DNA of 64,000 nucleotides from Emiliania huxleyi CCMP1516 (GCF_000372725.1 NW_005199601.1:621868-685867); one strand, 5' to 3'. Shown: positions 9,474-20,120, counted from the first letter of the stretch. Notes: a model not told the origin generated them from the sequence alone. Translations and numbers: made by a program.

Positions 9474-12203
9474 ATGATGGCCGACTCGCGCCACCCCGTC
9501 CACCCGATGCCGCAAGAGGCGATGGCGCTCATCGCCATCCTGCTCTTCTTCCAACTCTATGTACCCGCCTCCCCCTCGCCGCCGCCACCAGCCCCGCCGC
9601 CACCCGCCCCGCCGCCGCCCTCACCGCCGCCGCCCTCCACCTCGCCCTCACCGCCGCCGCCAGGTCTGGAAGAAGCCCTACGACGCGACTTGGATCGCGG
9701 GACGCATCACGAGGTCCACCTTTGGCGCCGGCATCAACAAAGATGGCGACGTGCGCGCTCCCACCGTAGACAGTGTGGTGCCGATTCGCCGAAGTGCCCT
9801 TGATTGTCGCGTTCGCTGACTTTCACTCGCCCTCGACTTACAGACATGGCGCAACAAGGTGAAGGAAACGGTCGGCCACATCTCGCCCGCGACTGTCAAG
9901 GCCATGATAGCGTGGTCGCCTGCCGCTTACCGCCAGATGCACCAGCCTTGGATCTACCTCGTCTCCATCTACGACGACTGGCCGTCGCTCAACGCCTCGC
10001 TCATCCGCTTCAAGGCGAGCTTCCCCGACCTGGACATCGAGGCGATGATGGACAACTTTCCTGGCTTCCCCCGGTGGACCATGCAGCTCTTTGACCAGAC
10101 CCAGTATGATCTTCGCCACCTCTCCATGTTCTACAAGTGCGCTGGGATGGTCATGTACTACAAAGCCATCCGAGCCTCTGGGCACGACACCAATGACTAC
10201 TACGCGTGGACGGACCCCCTCGACCCGTTCACCACTGACCACAGCAAGCAGGAGGCTTTCCTCGCGCAGGTCCGATTCTCCGGCGGCCGCGTCGTGCCGC
10301 ACCAGAGCTCAATCCGCTTCCGCCCCGGCGCGGCCGGCGCCGCCGGCGCCGCTGGCGCCGCTGCCGCCGCCGCTGGCGGCGGCGGCGTTGGTGGCGGCGG
10401 CGTCGGTGGCGGCGGCGTCGGTGGCGGCGGCGGCGGCGGCCTCCTCCCCATCGGAGGCTCGGACCAGGCGGGCAGCCTTGAGCAGAGACCTGCTCTCGCC
10501 GCTCACAAGAGCATCGGCCCTTCCGCGCACGGTAGGCGCTGCTCCCGCCGCCCAGTGCGCCGTCCGATGTGCCGCTCGCGCTCTGCGCGCCAGCGGGGCA
10601 TGCGAGCGGCGCACTGGCGCTCGGCATCTCGCCGCCTCCGTCGCCGCCAGACGCCCCGACGCCCGCCTCGGGTGAGCGCTCTCACGGCGCGTTTTTCAGA
10701 CCCTTCCCCACCCGACACGCAGCCCCGCGTCGTCAGGCTTCGAGCGCGGGGAGACGCTCATCACCAAGGACTTCACCTCGCAGCCCTCTTTCAATGGCGT
10801 GCGCGTCGTTGTGGTCGAGTGCCTCGGCGACGGCAAGTACGTCATCGAAGGCAAGTTTGACGGCGTCACCCCGCATCTCATCAAGGTCCGCGAGGCGAGG
10901 CTCCAGCGGCTGCCTGCAAGCATGCGGACGAGCCTCGCGGTGGTGCCGCAGCCGCCTCCGGCTGCCCCACGTGCGCACCACGCCGTCCCGCGGCCCCTCC
11001 TTCCCGTGCAACTGGAGGCAGGTTCGCGCCTTCCTCCCTCCCGCCTGCCGGCTGTGCTCTGCCTCTCTCCCGGCCGCGCTCATCCATCCACGGCCTCACC
11101 GCTCTCAGGGGGCCGTGCTCTGGCGACGGCCCGGTCCAACGGCGGCGTGCAGGCCTACGGCGGCGGCACCAACGTCTCACCGGCGCCCTCCACCTTCGCG
11201 GCGTCGCAGCCCTTCCGGCACCCCGGCGCGCGCTCACTGCCCCAGGGCGTGGCGGACCGCCTGGCCAACCTCGAGGGGCCGAACAAGCCGACCGACTACC
11301 GTAGCTTGCCGGGGACGCCGCAGAGCGGCGGGCCCACGCTTTCGGCCACCAAGAATGCGCAGCTCCACAGCCGCGCGTTCGTTGCGGACGTGGCGGACCG
11401 CGTCAAGGCGACCGCCGCCACGCACGCCGCCGCCGTCACGGCGACGCTCGACCAGCGCGTGGCGAAGCGCAAGGCGGACGCCGCAAACGAGCGCGCGGCG
11501 GTGCGCCGGCTCGCCTCCGCGCACGCCAAGTGCGCTGTCCACATAAAGAGTGCATTCTCGAGCGTGCGTCTCACCCCACGTCTCCTTCCTCTAGGTACGC
11601 CGTGCGCGGCGCCGCCATGCTCACCGCCGCCCACGCCCAGACGGAGGAGGTTGTGATCGCGCACCTCAACTCGTCTGCCAAGACGCACGCTGGCCGCGAG
11701 GGCGCGCAGGCCGAGCTCGATGCCCTGCAGGCGAGTCGCCACAGAGCGCGCGGTCACACCTCTCGCCCTGACCTCTCCACCTGTCACGATTGACACCGTG
11801 GCCCTCCCTCTCGTCTCGCTAGGCGCGCATCTCGGAGGTGAAGGAGGCCGTCGTGTCCCAGGAGGTGTTCGCCGTGTCCTTCAAGCCGCACGCCAACTCC
11901 AAGAACCTCGCCTCGCCCGACAAGATCCTCGTCGGGCTCGTCGACATCCCGCCGCCTGGCATGACCACCGTGTACGAGATGGACCGCCACGACAAGAAGG
12001 ACTCGTCCGCCTGGCGCTTTACGCAGCAGGACTTCATCGACGCGGGCGTCGGCAGCATCGTGACCGACTTCATCAAGTCGCACCCGGGACTCACCATCCC
12101 GACCTACTCCACCAAGGTCTCCAAGTCGGTCATGTGCACGCCCACCAAGCCCTGCCGCCACTGCCTGGCGGCGCGGACGGCCGCCATGATGCGCTCGCCG
12201 TAG
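9474..12203 (+). CDS. Multi-exon hypothetical protein next to transposase
   Basis: At least seven exons are supported by frame and splice signals. They are 9474-9561; 9664 to about 9777 (VWKKPYDATW); 9844 to 10.3-10.67 kb (TWRNKVKETV, PWIYLVSIYDDWPS, FYKCAGMVMYYKAIRAS, then a Gly/Ala stretch coded by GGC/GCC repeats); about 10.70-11.02 kb (FERGETLITKDF, VRVVVVECLGDGKYVIEG, an SH3-like strand pattern); 11109-11529 and 11595-11729 (helical, with LDQRVAKRKADAANERAAVR); and 11823-12203 (SEVKEAVVSQEVFAVSF, CTPTKPCRHC and the stop). One junction uses a GCGAGT donor. I recognise no family. Divergence from the transposase suggests a second protein of the same element, as Harbinger elements often carry one, but no Myb motif is visible. 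The join around 10.5-10.7 kb is unresolved. Confidence 0.55.
10318..10440. repeat. GCC/GGC trinucleotide-rich tract
   Basis: Imperfect GGCGCC, GCCGCC and GGCGGCGGC units. In the frame of the preceding exon it would encode poly-Ala then Gly/Val runs. Other frames stay open too, so it may be either coding low-complexity sequence or the start of an intron. Confidence 0.8.
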
Positions 12204-13596
12204 CCTTGTGCGGCGCGCGCGGCGTGGCGGGTGGCGCCGGGGCCCTCGGCCCCTAAGGTGGCGCCGCCCTCCCGCTATGTTCAGTAGCAAGGGTGGTCGC
12301 TGTTTCGTTGCCGCGCCCGCGGCCCCCAGCCAGGGCGGCCACCTCCTCTCCATGAGGAAGGGGCCGCCTGCGGCCTCGAAGGGGGTTCCTCAGGACAATT
12401 GAGTGTGGGCGGCGAGCGACAGCCTGTCTCGTTTGTGCAGTAGAGAGAGTAGCATGTTTGCGCCGGCGGTATCCGGTATGTGAGGTCCCTTCTGTGAATA
12501 GTTTGGAGTTCGCGCTGGCTCGGTGTTCGTGTACGTTTGGCAGTCATGGTACGCTTGGAGTCATGGTACGTTTACCATGGTACGCTTGGAGTCAAACACC
12601 GAGTAGAGGAAAGCAAGAAATAAAACGGGCGTGTAAAAATTCTTTTTTCGCGGTTTGCTTCTTCTTCGCGAAGGCACAACCAACGAGCTCCGTTCCCTGG
12701 TTCGCGTGCGCGAGGATACGCAACCTTTCGGACCCCTGCCTGTGCGCACGCTCCTGACGTCCTCTCACTCCTCTCGGCGCATCACACCGTAGGAAGTTCC
12801 GCCGGCAGCACTGCGGCGGCACCGGCACGGAGGCGCGGCCGTGTAAGCTCGCCTGCGCTCGTCGCTGCCACACACCAAGCAGGCGGCGCGCCCTGGACAC
12901 ACCAGCAGCCGGCGCGCCTTCCATTCTGTCTGCCCTGCTCGCGGCAGCCCTGCTCACTCACCGCGACCAACCTCGGAGCATGTCATCCTCAGTCGCGCGA
13001 CCGCGGCGCTCTCTTGGAAAGGCAAAAGAGCACCTCCGCTGTTCACTCCGCTGTTCACGGTGCCCGTGCGGTGGCTCGCTGGGCCGCTCGGGGGCGGTGC
13101 TTTTGCGTGCCGAGGCCGTTGCACCGCCTGAGATCGACGATGCGCTCACCACCGCGGTCCCGCAGCAGGACCGGTTTCGGTTCCGTAGGCGGTCGGCAGC
13201 TTTGAGGGCGGCCATGGTACCGGCCGCCCCTCCTGCGGCCGCTGCTGTCGTGTGGCGGTCGTGATCGCGATAGCTACGGCGCCAATCGCGCCGGCACGGC
13301 CTTCTGCTCCCTGTAGGCTCCTGTAAGTTCCCTGTAGACTCCTGTAAGTTCTGTAAACGGCTGTGTGTGCGCTGGAGAGTGCAGTGGGTGTGGTTTCTAC
13401 TGTGCCCGCCGTGACCGTGCAGGGTGTGCACCGGTATACGCCGGTCCAGTCCGGCCGAGTCCGGGAGATATGCCTCCCGCGGGTATTCACGCTGGCATAT
13501 CGGAGCTGAGACATCCCACTTGGATTGAGTCGCTGTTGACCCACGTGGCCGTAAGTTCCAAGTAGCGGCACACACCTCTCGTCTCGAGCGCCCATC
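12204..13596. other. Intergenic region; short repeats and CTGTAAG array
   Basis: At 12545-12597 a 20-bp phrase around CATGGTACGCTTGGAGTCA occurs twice. An AT-rich island lies at 12605-12660 (GTAAAAATTCTTTTTTCG). At 13308-13366 CCTGTAAGTT alternates with CCTGTAGGCT/GACT units. Long minus-strand frames here include that array and look spurious. No gene is supported. Confidence 0.5.
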
Positions 13597-15135
13597 ATGC
13601 TCTACCACTCACGACTCCTAATCGTCCTCGTTGCGACCGCCTGCGCGGCGCCCGTGCCCGTCGTCGACGTACCAGACGGACGCGCTCTGCAGTTCCCGGC
13701 GCCAGAGGGTGGTGTTGCTCTGCAAGTTCCCGCTCAAGGCATCAAGCAGCAGAACGGCGGCTTCGAGCCCAGCAACGGTGGCAACGGTGGCTCCTTCGGC
13801 GGCGACGAGGAGCAGAACGGCGGCTTCGAGCCCAGCAACGGCGGCAACGGTGGCTCCTTCGGCGGCGACGAGGAGCAGAACGGCGGCTTCGAGCCCAGCA
13901 ACGGTGGCAACGGTGGCTCCTTCGGCGGCGACGAGGAGCAGAACGGCGGCTTCGAGCCCAGCAACGGCGGCAACGGTGGCTCCTTCGGCGGCGACGAGGA
14001 GCAGAACGGCGGCTTCGAGCCCAGCAACGGCGGCAACGGTGGCTCCTTCGGCGGCGACGAGGAGCAGAACGGCGGCTTCGAGCCCAGCAACGGCGGCAAC
14101 GGTGGCTCCTTCGGAGGCGACGAGGAGCAGAACGGCGGCTTCGAGCCCAGCAACGGCGGCAACGGTGGCTCCTTCGGCGGCGACGAGGAGCAGAACGGCG
14201 GCTTCGAGCCCAGCAACGGCGGCAACGGTGGCTCCTTCGGCGGCGACGAGGAGCAGAACGGCGGCTTCGAGCCCAGCAACGGCGGCAACGGTGGCTCCTT
14301 CGGCGGCGACGAGGAGCAGAACGGCGGCTTCGAGCCCAGCAACGGCGGCAACGGTGGCTCCTTCGGCGGCGACGAGGACCAGCCGACCAGCCGTTCGCTC
14401 CCCGCCACAACTTTGCCTGGCTTCCACCCCAACGTCCCGGGCCTACGCCCGGTGCCACACGTGCCGACTAGCCCCGAGCACGACGATGTTGCCAGCGCTC
14501 TTTTTGCGAGCGCGGCTCTCGTCTCGGGCCACAATGAGCTAGCGGGCGTCGCACTCGCTGCGCAGGGCCACCCGATGGCAGGCATGGCGGCAATGATGAT
14601 GGGCGACGGTAACGAGGGCGAGCAGGCGGATGCGACTCCTCCTTCTCCGCCCTCCTCTCCTCGTGGCCTCGTCGCCGCCGCAGACGGCTTCGTGGCTGCC
14701 ATCGACAGCCTCGTCGGCGCCGACACGGACGCGACTTCTCGCGGCTACGTACCCAAGATGACAAACACGAACCCCGGCTTCCACCTGAACGGGCCGGATG
14801 GCGTCGAGCCCGGCTTCGCCTTCAACGGCGTCTGGCAGCCGTCGCAGCAGCAGAGCGGCGCCAAGTGTCCCGACGTCCCCGCGTCGATGCACACGCTGCA
14901 GCTGGCGGAGGACAGCGTCTCGGCCTGCCAGCAGACGTGCCTCAGCTACGCGCAGTACCACAAGTTCTTCTTGGGCTATGCCGGCCAGGACTTTTGCTGC
15001 CAGTACAAGGAGGGTGGCGCGCCCGGCGAGTGCCAGATCTCCCCGCCGATTACCGCCACGCACGTCCCCTACCAGCCGGACAGCGAGTACACCGCCTTCT
15101 TCTTCCACCCGACGGCGGCTGCCGACGGGGCCTAG
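13597..15135 (+). CDS. Secreted repeat protein with C-terminal Cys-rich domain, 512 aa
   Basis: The start at 13597 gives a signal peptide (MLYHSRLLIVLVATACAAPV) with likely cleavage near residue 18-20. Residues 52-261 are ten tandem 21-residue units that start QNGGFEPSNGG and end FGGDEE: Gly/Asn-rich and acidic, almost identical at the nucleotide level. A linker follows (LPGFHPNVPGLRPVPH) and then a helical Ala/Met-rich segment. Residues of about 420-500 contain six or more cysteines (AKCPDVPA, SACQQTCLSYAQ, DFCCQYKEGG, GECQIS) with aromatic residues, a layout like small extracellular lectin/PAN-like folds. The frame is intronless. A cell-surface or extracellular-matrix role is inferred. Which glycan or partner it binds is unknown. 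Confidence 0.8.
   Translation: MLYHSRLLIVLVATACAAPVPVVDVPDGRALQFPAPEGGVALQVPAQGIKQQNGGFEPSNGGNGGSFGGDEEQNGGFEPSNGGNGGSFGGDEEQNGGFEPSNGGNGGSFGGDEEQNGGFEPSNGGNGGSFGGDEEQNGGFEPSNGGNGGSFGGDEEQNGGFEPSNGGNGGSFGGDEEQNGGFEPSNGGNGGSFGGDEEQNGGFEPSNGGNGGSFGGDEEQNGGFEPSNGGNGGSFGGDEEQNGGFEPSNGGNGGSFGGDEDQPTSRSLPATTLPGFHPNVPGLRPVPHVPTSPEHDDVASALFASAALVSGHNELAGVALAAQGHPMAGMAAMMMGDGNEGEQADATPPSPPSSPRGLVAAADGFVAAIDSLVGADTDATSRGYVPKMTNTNPGFHLNGPDGVEPGFAFNGVWQPSQQQSGAKCPDVPASMHTLQLAEDSVSACQQTCLSYAQYHKFFLGYAGQDFCCQYKEGGAPGECQISPPITATHVPYQPDSEYTAFFFHPTAAADGA
13750..14379 (+). repeat. Coding 63-bp tandem repeat, 10 copies
   Basis: Exactly ten 63-bp units stay in frame (630 bp). Differences between units are almost all silent third-position changes such as GGT/GGC, and GGA for GGC once near 14115. 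The array has been homogenised recently. Confidence 0.97.
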
Positions 15136-15984
15136 CTTGGTCGCCGACACCACGCCTTCAATCACAGCTGTGCGGCTCTGTCTGCCCCCTACGGCTCTAA
15201 CCCCCCCTTACTCTGCTCTCGTCACTCGCCCCCCCTCGGGTGCGGCTCTGTGGGTGATACTCTGTCGATTAAGAATTGCGTTTAGTAAGAAACTAGAAAG
15301 AATCGCGAAAGGCTAGGTGGTTTTGCCTACAGAGGGGGTCGGTTTTTCGCTCTGACTCGACGCGCTGTCACGCTGACACCTCCCTGTCCCCCTCGAGACA
15401 CCCTCCCCACGACGCTACGTACTCGTAGTGTGCCCCATGGCCATGCACAGGCCACAGGTTAGAGAGTATATAGGGTAAGAAAAAAGGAGCCGGTTGCCCG
15501 GTTCCCGCCCATGCGGTCTTTGACTTTGTGTTGCTGGGTTCTTTGTGGGGGGTGGTCGGCGACTACGCTCTACGGCTCTGCTGGGGTCTCGTCCTCTCCA
15601 CTAAAAGCCGTAACGCCAAGTGGCGAGAAGTAAAACGGTAAAACGCCGACAAATATGCGGCTTATCCCCGCATCGCCGGTCAGTAATGGGTACCCCACAT
15701 CCCTGGCGCACGCTGAGAGCACCAGTGCTCTTTCGGTGGGCTGTCGTGGGGTGGTGCACAGCACGCATTGAGAGGAGCCGAGAGAAGCAGCGGCTGTGGG
15801 GCTTCCACGGCTGCCAAAGGGTGGTTCACGACTACTCTGAGCAGGGCTGTGCTTTGGTGGGGTTGTGCTTGAGCATGTGTGAAGTGGGAGTCTGTGCGTG
15901 CCGGCGGTGTCTGTGGGTGAAACGGGCGTGTATGAGGCCGTAAGAGCCGTGGTATGAGCCAGAGTGGGGGGGCTTCATCACCCA
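15136..15984. other. Intergenic, no gene recognised
   Basis: Contains a short AT-rich stretch at 15262-15310 and another at 15464-15490 (AGAGTATATAGGG), possibly 3' processing or promoter signals. No frame shows a recognisable domain. Confidence 0.45.
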
Positions 15985-16770
15985 AAATAAGGACGGTTTG
16001 GGACAGCTCAGACTTGATACTGATGGGCCTGGGCCAGGAGGGCGACAGAGAAGGCGAGGTGGTGAGCTGGGAAGCCGCTTCGTCGGCACCTGGACGTGTT
16101 GCGATGAACTGCCGAAAAGTACTATTTGCGGCTATTACTCAAAACTTCGGGAGACAAGGCCTACATATTATGACTGCATCCATGCGCCTGGTGCATGAGG
16201 GCTGCGGGTCGGGACATTTAACGGTCGGTGGCGCCGGTGTTGGCCTCCGGAAAGCCCTCGCAATCGCCTCGGATGGGGTCCACCGGAGACAATCTCGAGC
16301 CCTCTCCGTGGCATCACGAGCCGGTGTGAGCTTGCAGACCCAAGGTAAGTGCGGTCTGGGACGGCTTAGGCTTGCTACTGATGGGCCTGGGCCAGGAGGG
16401 CGACAGAGGAGGCGAGATGGTGAGCTGAGACGCTGGAGCGTCCGCGTGTGACCGTGTCGCGATGCAAGTGCCAAAAAGCGTTGTTTGCGGCTATTGCTCA
16501 AAACTTCGGGAGACAAGGCCTACATATTATGACTGCATGCATGCACTTAGTGTATGAGGGCTGCGGGGCGAGACATATCACGGTCGATGGCGCCGATAAT
16601 GACCTCCGTAAAGCCCTCGGAATCGCCTCGGATGGGGTCCACCGGAGACAATCTCGAGCCCTCTCCGTGGCATCACGAGCCGGTGTGAGCTTGCAGACCC
16701 AAGGTAAGTGCGGTTCGGGACAGCTCGGGCCTGCTACTGATGGGCCTGGGCCAAGAGGGCGACAGAGAAG
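15985..16770 (+). repeat. ~358-bp tandem duplication, 2.2 copies, with consensus 5' splice site
   Basis: The phrase GATGGGCCTGGGCCAGGAGGG recurs at about 16021, 16379 and 16738 (period about 358). Each full unit includes CTCAAAACTTCGGGAGACAA, then a GC-rich block ending CAGACCCAAGGTAAGTGCGG, which contains a strong GTAAGTG 5' splice site. Coding potential is modest; a CGYCSKLRETRP-type phrase is visible in one frame of each copy. It may be a duplicated exon of an unknown gene or part of a retroelement. Copies differ at scattered sites. Confidence 0.8.
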
Positions 16771-16779
16771 GCAAGGTGC

Positions 16780-17107
16780 TATCATTTGCCACCCAGTCAT
16801 GTTTATGGGCGTCAGAAGACTCGTCCTTGCGCGAGGGGAGCTCGATAGACTCGAGGGGCCAGGATACGCCGCGAGGAGGACGGAGTTGCGCCGAAAGGCG
16901 AAAGAAGCCGCGAGAACAAGGGACCGGCAGGCGGCGGCGTCGCAGGACGAGGCAGAAGAGAACGACGCGACAGAGGAGGAAGTGACAAGGGAGAGAACGG
17001 CGAGAGTGGGACGGCCGCGAGGTGGCATGAAGGTTGCAGCGAGAAGCGGCGAGAGACTGCGAAAAGAGATACGAAGAGGCAGACTCCCCAGGGTGGGCGA
17101 CGGCTAG
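16780..17107 (+). other. Basic, charged open frame of unknown origin
   Basis: The frame runs on from the last tandem unit and encodes an Arg/Glu/Ala-rich helix (RRTELRRKAKEAARTRD, EENDATEEEVTRER), then RVGRPRGGMK and a stop at 17107. Repeat B begins immediately after. The charge pattern resembles nucleic-acid-binding segments of retroelement proteins seen next to other repeat B copies here. No catalytic motif is present. Confidence 0.3.
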
Positions 17108-17190
17108 CGCATCACACTCCTCTCCTTAAAATCCCTGTGTGGTGGCGGCGTGCCGTCTCCCTTGGGTTTGTTTTCTTTCTTTTTAAGGAC
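17098..17190 (+). repeat. Dispersed repeat B, copy 1
   Basis: The unit begins near CTAGCRCCACACTCCTCTCC, continues TTAAAATCCCTGTGTGGTGG and GCCGTC, then CCCTTGGGTTT and GTTTTCTTTCTTTC. Related copies are near 21.17 (inverted), 28.3-28.5 and 32.5-32.6 kb (inverted). Confidence 0.85.
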
Positions 17191-17861
17191 GACCCAGCCA
17201 GGGTCCCCACCCGCACGAGCAGGATCTTGTAAGGACGATCAGGGAAAAGGGGGAACGGGAGCGGGGAGCGCATCGCGACACGAAGGGGGGCTGGGCAGGG
17301 TTCATCCACACGACAGGGGTGCCACGGGCGGCGAGCGAATTCTTTTGCCGAATTCCCAAACTGGGGCGATGGCGGAATCCGTTGGACTGGAGAGGATACA
17401 GGTAGGAGCAATCGGCAGGCCTGACATCACGCCACTTGAGACATCCCCGAGAGCTCTCACCAGCCGCACGCTCGACGCGCCGCCGCCAATCTCACCAGCC
17501 ATGGCTTCCATTCGCTCGCGGCCAGCGCTTGGCAACTTTAGCCTGCACACTTCGAGCAACGACATTCTGAGGGATGTGTGACGCGCGTTTGCTCGATTGC
17601 GTCGGCTCATGTGTGCGTGTTTGGGCGCCACACGCTGTCTGTGGAGAGTCTCGAGATGGCATGGGAGGAGAGCGGCTTGCGCTTCGGTTTCCTTCTGCTG
17701 CGCCTCGCGGAATGACCCGCGTGCTGTGATGATGGTCTTAGATCTTACGTGCACTGAAATCACCGCCCGCTTTCACACCCAACACCCTCCAACACTGGCG
17801 CCGTGCGCTCACACAGAACACCATCTGAACACTGGCACCGTGGTGTGCGTCTGAGACGGCC
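17191..17861. other. No gene recognised
   Basis: Short frames on both strands without domain patterns. At 17770-17840 a phrase around ACACCCTCCAACACTGG/GAACACTGGCACCG is partly repeated. This is the 3' flank of the Tim22 gene. Confidence 0.4.
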
Positions 17862-18479
17862 TCAGTCAAAGTGCCCAAATCCTAGAGCGTCAATCGCGGC
17901 CGAGAAAGCGGCGAAGCCAGCGCAGCCGACGCCCATCGCCTGCGGCCCCGCGCCGGCCGCGAGGACGCCGCCGGTGAGGCAGCCTATCGAGGCGAGCCGT
18001 GGCGGGCTGAGGGGTGTGAGCGGCCGTCTTCTCTCGGGCTGCCGAACGGCGCGCCTCCGAAGATCGAGTTCCAGCGGTCAGACTGCGGGGGGCGGCGCGC
18101 AGGGAAGAGTGAGGAGGCATCGCACAGGCGCGGGCCGCGCGCGGGCTGGAGGCAACGGGCGGTCACACACGCGTCCGCGCGACTTTTCGACAAAGCATTC
18201 CGAGACTGAGAAGACGGCGCCGATCACGAGGAGATTCTTTCCCCAGGAGCGCGACTGCGAGCCCATCTCCCTCACCCCCCGCCGCATCTGCTCACGCAGA
18301 GGCAGGTGCTCCGTCTCTTGTTGCAGCTGCGAGTTGAGCGGGGTGAGCACAGCGCCCAGCACGAGCCCAGCGCCGCCGCCGACGACGCCGCTCACAATCG
18401 CTTGCATGGTGCAGCTCTCGCGGAAGGCCTGGCCAGGCTCGACGGGCGGCTGCCAAGGCGTGGGGAAGGTGAACGGCAT
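17862..18479 (-). CDS. TIM22: TIM22: mitochondrial carrier translocase subunit, 3 exons
   Basis: Exon 1 (18479-18171) starts [12 protein letters not shown] and carries the Tim17/22/23 signature: [19 protein letters not shown], then [26 protein letters not shown] and CFVEKSRG. Exon 2 (from 18082 to about 18050) gives [11 protein letters not shown]. Exon 3 (18006-17862) encodes [20 protein letters not shown] and [17 protein letters not shown], the fourth membrane segment, then a stop. Conserved glycine packing motifs and the Cys pair near the first and last membrane segments fit Tim22 better than Tim17 or Tim23. It sits in the inner mitochondrial membrane and inserts multi-pass carrier proteins (family knowledge). 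The exon 2 donor is uncertain and appears to be a GC donor. Confidence 0.87.
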
Positions 18480-19313
18480 ATACAGAGCGAGCGCGCAACA
18501 GCTGGGTTCGGATTTTTGGGGGGACGGTACAGTTTTCTGCTATAGCCGCAGCCACTCCCAGCTGCTCGGTGTGAACAGAGTTCGTACACCGAGCAGCAGG
18601 GAGCTCCGCAACTCGAGATCCCTCGAGAGTTCACGCGGAGTCGGCTGGGGCTATATACACCAGACAGGTTACAGTTCGCATTAAGAAAACGTCATATGCA
18701 CAAACCCTACCAAGCGATTTCCGCAAACATCTAAGAAACCACGGCGCGCCGCAGGCGCGGCCCCGAGAAAAGGCCAGATACGAGTGTGAACGGGAGCCCC
18801 AGCTGCAGCTCAAAACTTCTCTTAAGGCGGCGGCGTCGGGGGCGAAGGCGGCGGCGTCGGGGGCAAAGGCGTCGTGCTCTTTGTGGACGACTCGATCTCG
18901 GAGCACCTTCGGGAGGATATACGCTCCAACGAACGCGTCGTCCGCTTCCTCTTCTCGCGCACGCGCTCGAGCGCCGCCTCGACGTGAGCCAGAGTGCTTC
19001 GTCCGATGTAGATCACAAAGGAATGTAAGGTTGTACTACCTCCGGTCAATGAAAGATTATCACTCGCGTGCGTCGCGCGGGTGTTGATGTAGCGACCGGT
19101 GTTAAGCATGGATTGTGTAGCCCTATGATAGAGCAACACGAGCTACACTGAACTTTTTTATCCATTCGCTTCCTGGGACCCGCCGCATATCACTCAAAAT
19201 CGCACTTTTCAGCTGAAAACACGCTCCGTACGGCTACTTTTCGATGCAAATGAGCGCCTTTGCGAGCCCACCAAGGCGCACAACAGCTTCTGCAAAGCTG
19301 CTCCGCTAGCACC
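18480..19313. other. Intergenic with one possible exon-like plus-strand stretch
   Basis: At about 18865-18985 the plus strand reads VVLFVDDSISEHLREDI then RVVRFLFSRT and a stop: protein-like but unassigned, and preceded by GGCGGCGTCGG repeats. The rest (18550-18790 and 18990-19310) shows nothing I can name. The region 18640-18700 is the likely upstream region of Tim22. Confidence 0.35.
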
Positions 19314-19649
19314 CTAAGCCCAATGATCATGAATCGATTGAATACAACCGAAGAAGCCTTGTGGTGACCTGAGCATGTCGTACGGCAGCACCAGATTGAG
19401 CAAGACACCTTTGGCGTCCATCAGAAGGGTAACACCGGTTACCTCGCCGTACTCGCGCGTGGTGTTTGCTCGCCCGCCTCTCTCGAGCCACGAACGCACC
19501 GCCGCTTCGTCGCCTCGCAACACCGCGTCTTCTGTACAGGGCCGTGCCGATCGTGCAGCCGCAAACAAGAGGGAAATCCGAGGAACACTCATGTGCTTCT
19601 GTAACAGATGAACTCGGGCACAGGACGCGGCACAAACGGGGTACCCCAA
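19314..19649 (-). pseudogene. Remnant of the ankyrin-gene family
   Basis: The frame contains EDAVLRGDEAAVRSWLERGG then VTGVTLLMDA. This matches the repeated opening of the 745-residue ankyrin protein at 23.8-26.0 kb, where the corresponding text is EEVMLAAKRGEEAAVLAWLD, then a T-rich insert, then GMTLLM. Here the similarity stops at LLMDA and the sequence loses all ankyrin consensus. I read it as a truncated paralogue. It could be a short spliced gene, but no further ankyrin exons are visible within about 1 kb. Confidence 0.55.
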
Positions 19650-20046
19650 AAGGCACAGGCTTCTTGTCGGCTTCTGTAGCGGGCAAGTCCCGTTTTTTTC
19701 CGGCGCCCCGGCCCCGGTTGTGAGGCTTCGTCAACTTTTGCTTTTAAAATTCAGCGCGGCAATTAGAGAGGTCGGGCCGGAAAAAGAATTTCTCAAAAGT
19801 CAGAGAAGATGGGCCATACACAGGAGTGGCGAGGTTCGGGATGGGGCGCATGATGACGTGGTCCGTCTCGAGGATGAGCACATAGTCACTCGTCTTTCGG
19901 ATCTCTGCGAGGAGGGTCGTGCTCACCAGAAGCTCACCACGGTGCTCGCGGATTCGACCATCCGCCGTCTGACTGCGAATCCGACGGCGGCTTCTGTGAG
20001 GACGACGGCTTCTAATTCTATTAGAAGCCGTCGTCCGCGCTTTGCC

Positions 20047-20120
20047 TGTTGTGTGAATCGTGCGTGTGCGAGAGAGTTTGCTGGTAAAATTCCTTTTCGG
20101 AAAAATTCTTTTTGAGCTAA
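20047..20120 (+). repeat. Dispersed repeat D, copy 1
   Basis: TGTGAATCGTGCGTGTGCGA, then GAGAGTTT, then GGTAAAATTCCTTTTCGG. A close copy lies at 39908-39965. In both copies a T-rich TTCTTTT stretch follows. Confidence 0.75.

Noticed and set aside
13618-14726. Minus-strand ORFs opposite the 63-bp coding repeat
   Set aside because: The repeat has no stop codons in those frames. The plus frame alone has a signal peptide, a Cys-rich domain and silent-site variation.
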